DNA of 10,747 nt from Bathymodiolus azoricus thioautotrophic gill symbiont (GTDB taxonomy: Bacteria > Pseudomonadota > Gammaproteobacteria > PS1 > Pseudothioglobaceae), in NCBI RefSeq assembly GCF_001298715.1, contig NZ_CDSC02000203.1, positions 1-10,747 of the forward strand. Reading direction: 5' to 3'. Shown one piece after another: positions 7,932-10,747 of the stretch. The notes beneath the pieces are model-generated. The model did not search any database, had not been told where the DNA came from, and worked only from the letters and a program-made list of their open reading frames with translations. Both the position numbers and the translations under genes were made by a program. Position 1 is the first letter of the stretch, and each line of letters opens with the position of its first letter.

Positions 7932-9596
7932 TCAGTCGGTTACTGCACCCTCAGAAGCAGACTTGGCCAGTTTGGCAAACTTGGCCAGCACACCTTTGGT
8001 ATAGTTGGGTTTTGGCTGTGTCCAGTTAGATAAGCGTTCATCAATAATGGACTTTTCAACGATGAGCTCTAAGACATTATTTTTAGCGTCAATCAAAATT
8101 TCATCGCCATCTTCAACCACGGCTAATACGCCGCCTTTAAAGGCTTCTGGGGTGATATGTCCAACCACGAAACCATGAGTGCCTCCCGAGAAACGACCGT
8201 CGGTAATTAGGGCTACTTTACCACCCAAACCTTTACCCATTACCGCAGAAGTTGGGGCAAGCATTTCACGCATACCAGGACCACCTACAGGACCTTCATA
8301 ACGAATAACAATAACATCGCCTGCTTGGATTTTTTCGTTTAGGATGGCCTCTAATGCTTCTTCTTCACGACCAAAACATTTTGCGCTACCTCTGAAGCTC
8401 AAGCCTTCTTTGCCTGTGATTTTCGCTACTGCACCCTCTTGTGCTAAGTTGCCACGCAAGATACGCAGATGTGAGTCTTTTTTGATTGGATTGTCTAAAG
8501 ACTTGATGATTTCTTGTGAGTCAGCGTAAGGTGCAACATCTTTTAGGTTTTGTGCCATTGTTTTGCCAGTTACTGTCATGCAGTTGCCGTGTAATAGCCC
8601 TGCATCAAGCAGCATTTTCATCAAGGGTAGGGTGCCACCGATTTCAACCAGTTCACTCATCATATACTTACCTGAAGGCTTAAGGTCGGCAATCACAGGC
8701 ACATTAGCACCAATGCGAGTAAAGTCGTCAATCTTTAAGTCAACGCCAGTGGCGTTTGCCATAGCAATAAGATGTAAGACCGCATTGGTGGAGCCACCCA
8801 GTGTGATAATCACTGTAATTGCATTTTCGAAAGCTTGCATGGTCATAATATCGCTTGGCTTAATATCTTTTTCTAAAAGATTAAGTACCGCTTCGCCTGC
8901 ACGCACGCAATCGTTATTTTTGTCCTCTGAGATGGCGTCTTGTGCGCTGGAGTTCGGCAAACTCATGCCTAAGGCTTCAATTGCTGATGCCATCGTATTG
9001 GCGGTATACATACCACCACAAGAGCCTGGACCAGGAATGGCAGTTTTTTCAATATTTTCCAGTTCAATCTCACTAATGGCATTGTTGGCAAATTGTCCTA
9101 CTGCCTCAAACACACTAACAACATCAGTGTGTCCTTCACCTGGCTGAATAGTGCCACCATAAACAAAAATACTCGGACGATTAAGCCGTGCCAAGCCAAT
9201 AATACAACCAGGCATATTCTTATCACAACCGCCAATTGCAACGATGCCATCAAAGCCTTGGCAACCTACAACTGTCTCAATAGAATCAGCAATTACCTCA
9301 CGGGAAACCAAAGAATATTTCATGCCTTCAGAACCCATAGAAATACCATCTGAAATGGTGATGGTATTAAAGATAACGCCTTTACCGCCAGCAGAATTAA
9401 CACCTTTTTCTGCTTCGTCAGCCAGTTTGTTAATGTGCATATTACAAGGTGTTACCATCGACCAAGTGGAGGCAATACCGACTTGTGGTTTGCTAAAGTC
9501 TTCCTTTTTAAAACCTACTGGATATAGCATGGCGCGACTTGCTGCGCGTTCATAACCATCAACAACCTGAGAAGAATATTTGCGTTTATTAGACAT
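7932..9596 (-). CDS. ilvD: Dihydroxy-acid dehydratase
   Basis: 554 residues from the ATG at 9594-9596 (M-S-N-K-R-K-Y-S-S). It dehydrates 2,3-dihydroxyisovalerate and 2,3-dihydroxy-3-methylvalerate, the third common step of valine, isoleucine and leucine synthesis, in the cytoplasm. Iron-sulfur ligands are visible as C51 in T-P-C-N-M-H, C124 in [10 protein letters not shown] and C193 in [11 protein letters not shown]83 (I-S-D-G-I), D125 and K126 (expected to be carbamylated) would bind magnesium. The C-terminal [11 protein letters not shown] carries the catalytic serine. The three-cysteine pattern and length fit the shorter DHAD type known to carry a [2Fe-2S] cluster; E. coli IlvD is 616 residues. 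The frame stays open to 9710, but the extra 38 codons do not resemble the family and would run into the neighbouring gene, so the internal ATG is preferred. No clear ribosome-binding site precedes it. It is divergent from the acetyltransferase gene and convergent with rnr. Confidence 0.96.
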   Translation of the reverse strand: MSNKRKYSSQVVDGYERAASRAMLYPVGFKKEDFSKPQVGIASTWSMVTPCNMHINKLADEAEKGVNSAGGKGVIFNTITISDGISMGSEGMKYSLVSREVIADSIETVVGCQGFDGIVAIGGCDKNMPGCIIGLARLNRPSIFVYGGTIQPGEGHTDVVSVFEAVGQFANNAISEIELENIEKTAIPGPGSCGGMYTANTMASAIEALGMSLPNSSAQDAISEDKNNDCVRAGEAVLNLLEKDIKPSDIMTMQAFENAITVIITLGGSTNAVLHLIAMANATGVDLKIDDFTRIGANVPVIADLKPSGKYMMSELVEIGGTLPLMKMLLDAGLLHGNCMTVTGKTMAQNLKDVAPYADSQEIIKSLDNPIKKDSHLRILRGNLAQEGAVAKITGKEGLSFRGSAKCFGREEEALEAILNEKIQAGDVIVIRYEGPVGGPGMREMLAPTSAVMGKGLGGKVALITDGRFSGGTHGFVVGHITPEAFKGGVLAVVEDGDEILIDAKNNVLELIVEKSIIDERLSNWTQPKPNYTKGVLAKFAKLAKSASEGAVTD

Positions 9597-9609
9597 AAAA
9601 GTATTTCGT

Positions 9610-9640
9610 TTGCTAAAAGAGATAAATTTTAGACTAAAAT
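9610..9640 (+). promoter_or_regulatory. Candidate promoter of the acetyltransferase-rnt pair
   Basis: TTGCTA (9610-9615; four of six) and TAAAAT (9635-9640; five of six) are separated by 19 bp, which is long. The -10 box is the mirror partner of the ilvD -10 box, so the two promoters would stand back to back. Weak evidence apart from the divergent layout. Confidence 0.25.
9626..9640. promoter_or_regulatory. Perfect 15-bp palindrome in the divergent control region
   Basis: ATTTTAG, a central A, then CTAAAAT: two 7-bp arms in perfect inverted order. It contains both candidate -10 boxes. It may be an operator that could control both directions, or simply two TAAAAT boxes placed symmetrically. 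Confidence 0.35.
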
Positions 9641-9654
9641 GAAGTTTTTCTCTA
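9626..9654 (-). promoter_or_regulatory. Candidate ilvD promoter
   Basis: Read on the minus strand, TAGAGA (9654-9649; four of six to TTGACA) is followed after 17 bp by TAAAAT (9631-9626; five of six to TATAAT). Transcription would begin near 9619, giving a leader of about 20 nt. That is too short for an attenuator, so classic leader-peptide control of ilvD is not seen. Confidence 0.35.
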
Positions 9655-9673
9655 CCCCTAATAAATACACAAA

Positions 9674-10111
9674 TTGAATACAGCGCAAAAAATCTTAGAA
9701 TTGATCGCACCTTTCGTTAAAGAAGACAAGATTCTGCCAAGAACATACGCTCAAATCAACGACAATATTAATGATTTTGTCTTGCTAGAGCAATCTGGTG
9801 AGTTAGTGGCCTGTGTAGGTTTAAAAAACTCTCAAGAAGGCGGCATGGGCGAGATTTATGCTTTAGCAGTATCGGAAAAAGTACAAAACCAAGGAATTTC
9901 AACTAAGCTCTTAAATAAAGTAATGCAAAAAGCACTTGCTGATAATTTTTCTAAAGTATTTGCATTGTCTAGACATAATGCACAGTGGTTTTTAAACCAA
10001 GGCTTTGTAAAAATGGAAATTAGTGAGCTGCCTAAGAATCGTCAAGCCTTGTTTGACCATCAGCGTAACTCATCTATCTTTTTTAAAATCGTCTCTAAAG
10101 AGAATTTGTAA
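9674..10111 (+). CDS. ArgA-type GNAT acetyltransferase (short N-acetylglutamate synthase?)
   Basis: 145 residues matching the C-terminal acetyltransferase domain of ArgA without its amino-acid-kinase domain (E. coli ArgA is 443 residues). ArgA-like marks are I-L-E-L-I near the start, L-P-R-T in the place of the usual [21 protein letters not shown] and a C-terminal L-P-K-N-R-Q-A-L-F...Q-R-N-S-S. The acetyl-CoA loop reads Q-N-Q-G-I-S, with Ser where many GNATs have Gly or Ala. Stand-alone short N-acetylglutamate synthases exist (for example in mycobacteria), so acetylation of glutamate for arginine synthesis is the leading guess; another small acceptor is possible. The start is uncertain: an in-frame TAA at 9662-9664 leaves only TTG at 9674, without a ribosome-binding site, and the first in-frame ATG is at codon 58. 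The first beta strand of the fold seems missing, so the N terminus may be trimmed or frameshifted. It overlaps rnt by one base. Confidence 0.75.
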   Translation: MNTAQKILELIAPFVKEDKILPRTYAQINDNINDFVLLEQSGELVACVGLKNSQEGGMGEIYALAVSEKVQNQGISTKLLNKVMQKALADNFSKVFALSRHNAQWFLNQGFVKMEISELPKNRQALFDHQRNSSIFFKIVSKENL

Positions 10112-10701
10112 TGCAAATTAAAGACCGTATTCGAGGCTATTTACCTGTGGTGATTGATATTGAAACTGGAGGTTTTGACAATAAAACCGATGCTATGCTT
10201 GAGATTTGTGCGATAACGATTGGCATTAATGAGAATGGTATATTTTACCCAAAAGATATTTGTCACTTTCATATAGAGCCTTTTAAGGGTGCCAATCTTG
10301 AAGCGGCAGCGCTTAAATTCAATGGCATTGATGTGCATAATCCATTGCGTATGGCAGTGAGTGAAAAACAAGCATTGAATGAGATTTTTCAAGCCGTTAG
10401 TGCTGAGGTAAAAATTCAAGAATGTACGCGTGCAATCTTAGTGGGGCACAACGCATTTTTTGACCTAGGGTTTTTAGTTGCGGCGAGCAACAGAACAAAG
10501 CTCAAAAATCCATTTCATCAATTTTCAACTATTGATACAGTAAGTCTTTCAGCCTTATATTACGGTGAAACAGTGCTTGCTAAAGCGATGCGTGTGGCGG
10601 GCATTGAATGGGAGGATGCCAATGCACATTCAGCGTTATATGACACGCAAAAAACAGCAGAATTATTTTGCAAAATCTTTAATGCGCAGTCCTATAGTTA
10701 A
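10111..10701 (+). CDS. rnt: Ribonuclease T
   Basis: 196 residues (E. coli RNase T is 215). A DEDDh-family 3'-to-5' exoribonuclease that removes the last 3' nucleotides in maturation of tRNA and other stable RNAs and turns over the tRNA CCA end; it works as a dimer. The four acidic residues and the histidine are present: D16 and E18 in V-V-I-D-I-E-T-G-G-F, D118 in G-H-N-A-F-F-D, and H173 and D178 in A-H-S-A-L-Y-D-T. Other family marks are F-H-I-E-P-F-K-G-A-N-L, L-K-F-N-G-I-D and N-P-F-H-Q-F. The N terminus is a few residues shorter than in E. coli and the C-terminal tail after the last helix is reduced; the catalytic core is complete. The ATG overlaps the TAA of the acetyltransferase gene (TAATG), and an AAGAG tract at 10098-10102 lies 8 nt upstream, so the two genes are probably co-transcribed. 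Confidence 0.95.
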   Translation: MQIKDRIRGYLPVVIDIETGGFDNKTDAMLEICAITIGINENGIFYPKDICHFHIEPFKGANLEAAALKFNGIDVHNPLRMAVSEKQALNEIFQAVSAEVKIQECTRAILVGHNAFFDLGFLVAASNRTKLKNPFHQFSTIDTVSLSALYYGETVLAKAMRVAGIEWEDANAHSALYDTQKTAELFCKIFNAQSYS

Positions 10702-10747
10702 TAGCCAGTGCTTAGCAAAATCCATAACATCCCAAATCCAAAAATAG

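Noticed and set aside
8563..9147. A 194-residue plus-strand open frame opposite ilvD
   Set aside because: It is antisense to a clearly conserved gene, has low-complexity Ser/Ala/Ile composition and matches no family; it is a shadow of ilvD codon use.
9597..9710. N-terminal extension of IlvD by 38 codons
   Set aside because: The added residues do not resemble the DHAD family, would cross the divergent promoter region and overlap the start of the GNAT gene; the family's normal start matches the ATG at 9596.
10702..10747. Tail of the window after rnt
   Set aside because: Only 46 bp; no stem with a T run, ribosome-binding site or start of a gene can be supported.

Overview
The window is a stretch of AT-rich gammaproteobacterial chromosome. 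It carries the conserved block hflK-hflC-hisZ-purA-rnr, then a convergent ilvD, and a divergent pair of genes for an ArgA-like acetyltransferase and RNase T. The gene order, the AT-rich codon use and a cadherin/FISUMP surface protein would suit a reduced-genome marine sulfur oxidiser such as the SUP05/Thioglobus group or a related mussel symbiont. That placement is inference; no marker gene here fixes it.

Left edge (2-1045): the 3' end of a large secreted or surface protein with a cadherin-like repeat followed by a C-terminal FISUMP domain. A 274-bp gap follows (1046-1319). It holds a weak terminator, a possible 41-residue membrane peptide and a good -10 box for hflK.

Centre (1320-7761): five same-strand genes with gaps or overlaps of -1 to 25 bp, probably one operon. 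HflK and HflC form the inner-membrane SPFH complex that restrains the FtsH protease. HisZ is the regulatory subunit of short-form ATP phosphoribosyltransferase (histidine synthesis). PurA makes adenylosuccinate (AMP synthesis). RNase R degrades structured RNA. In Pseudomonas-like gammaproteobacteria this block is usually preceded by hfq-hflX and followed by rlmB; neither is present here.

Convergent gap (7762-7931): no gene, but a 78-nt imperfect hairpin (7786-7863), a small perfect palindrome and a second AT-rich hairpin. The first looks like a dispersed palindromic repeat and is the least explained structure in the window.

Right part: ilvD (branched-chain amino-acid synthesis) on the minus strand shares a 77-bp divergent control region with an argA-like stand-alone GNAT gene on the plus strand. 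A perfect 15-bp palindrome in that region contains both candidate -10 boxes. The GNAT gene overlaps rnt (RNase T) by one base. The last 46 bp show nothing recognisable.

I found no CRISPR array, tRNA, rRNA, transposase or defence cassette, and no convincing undescribed multi-gene system. The observations worth following are the hairpin element, the short ArgA with its odd start, the divergent palindrome and the truncated surface protein next to a housekeeping operon.
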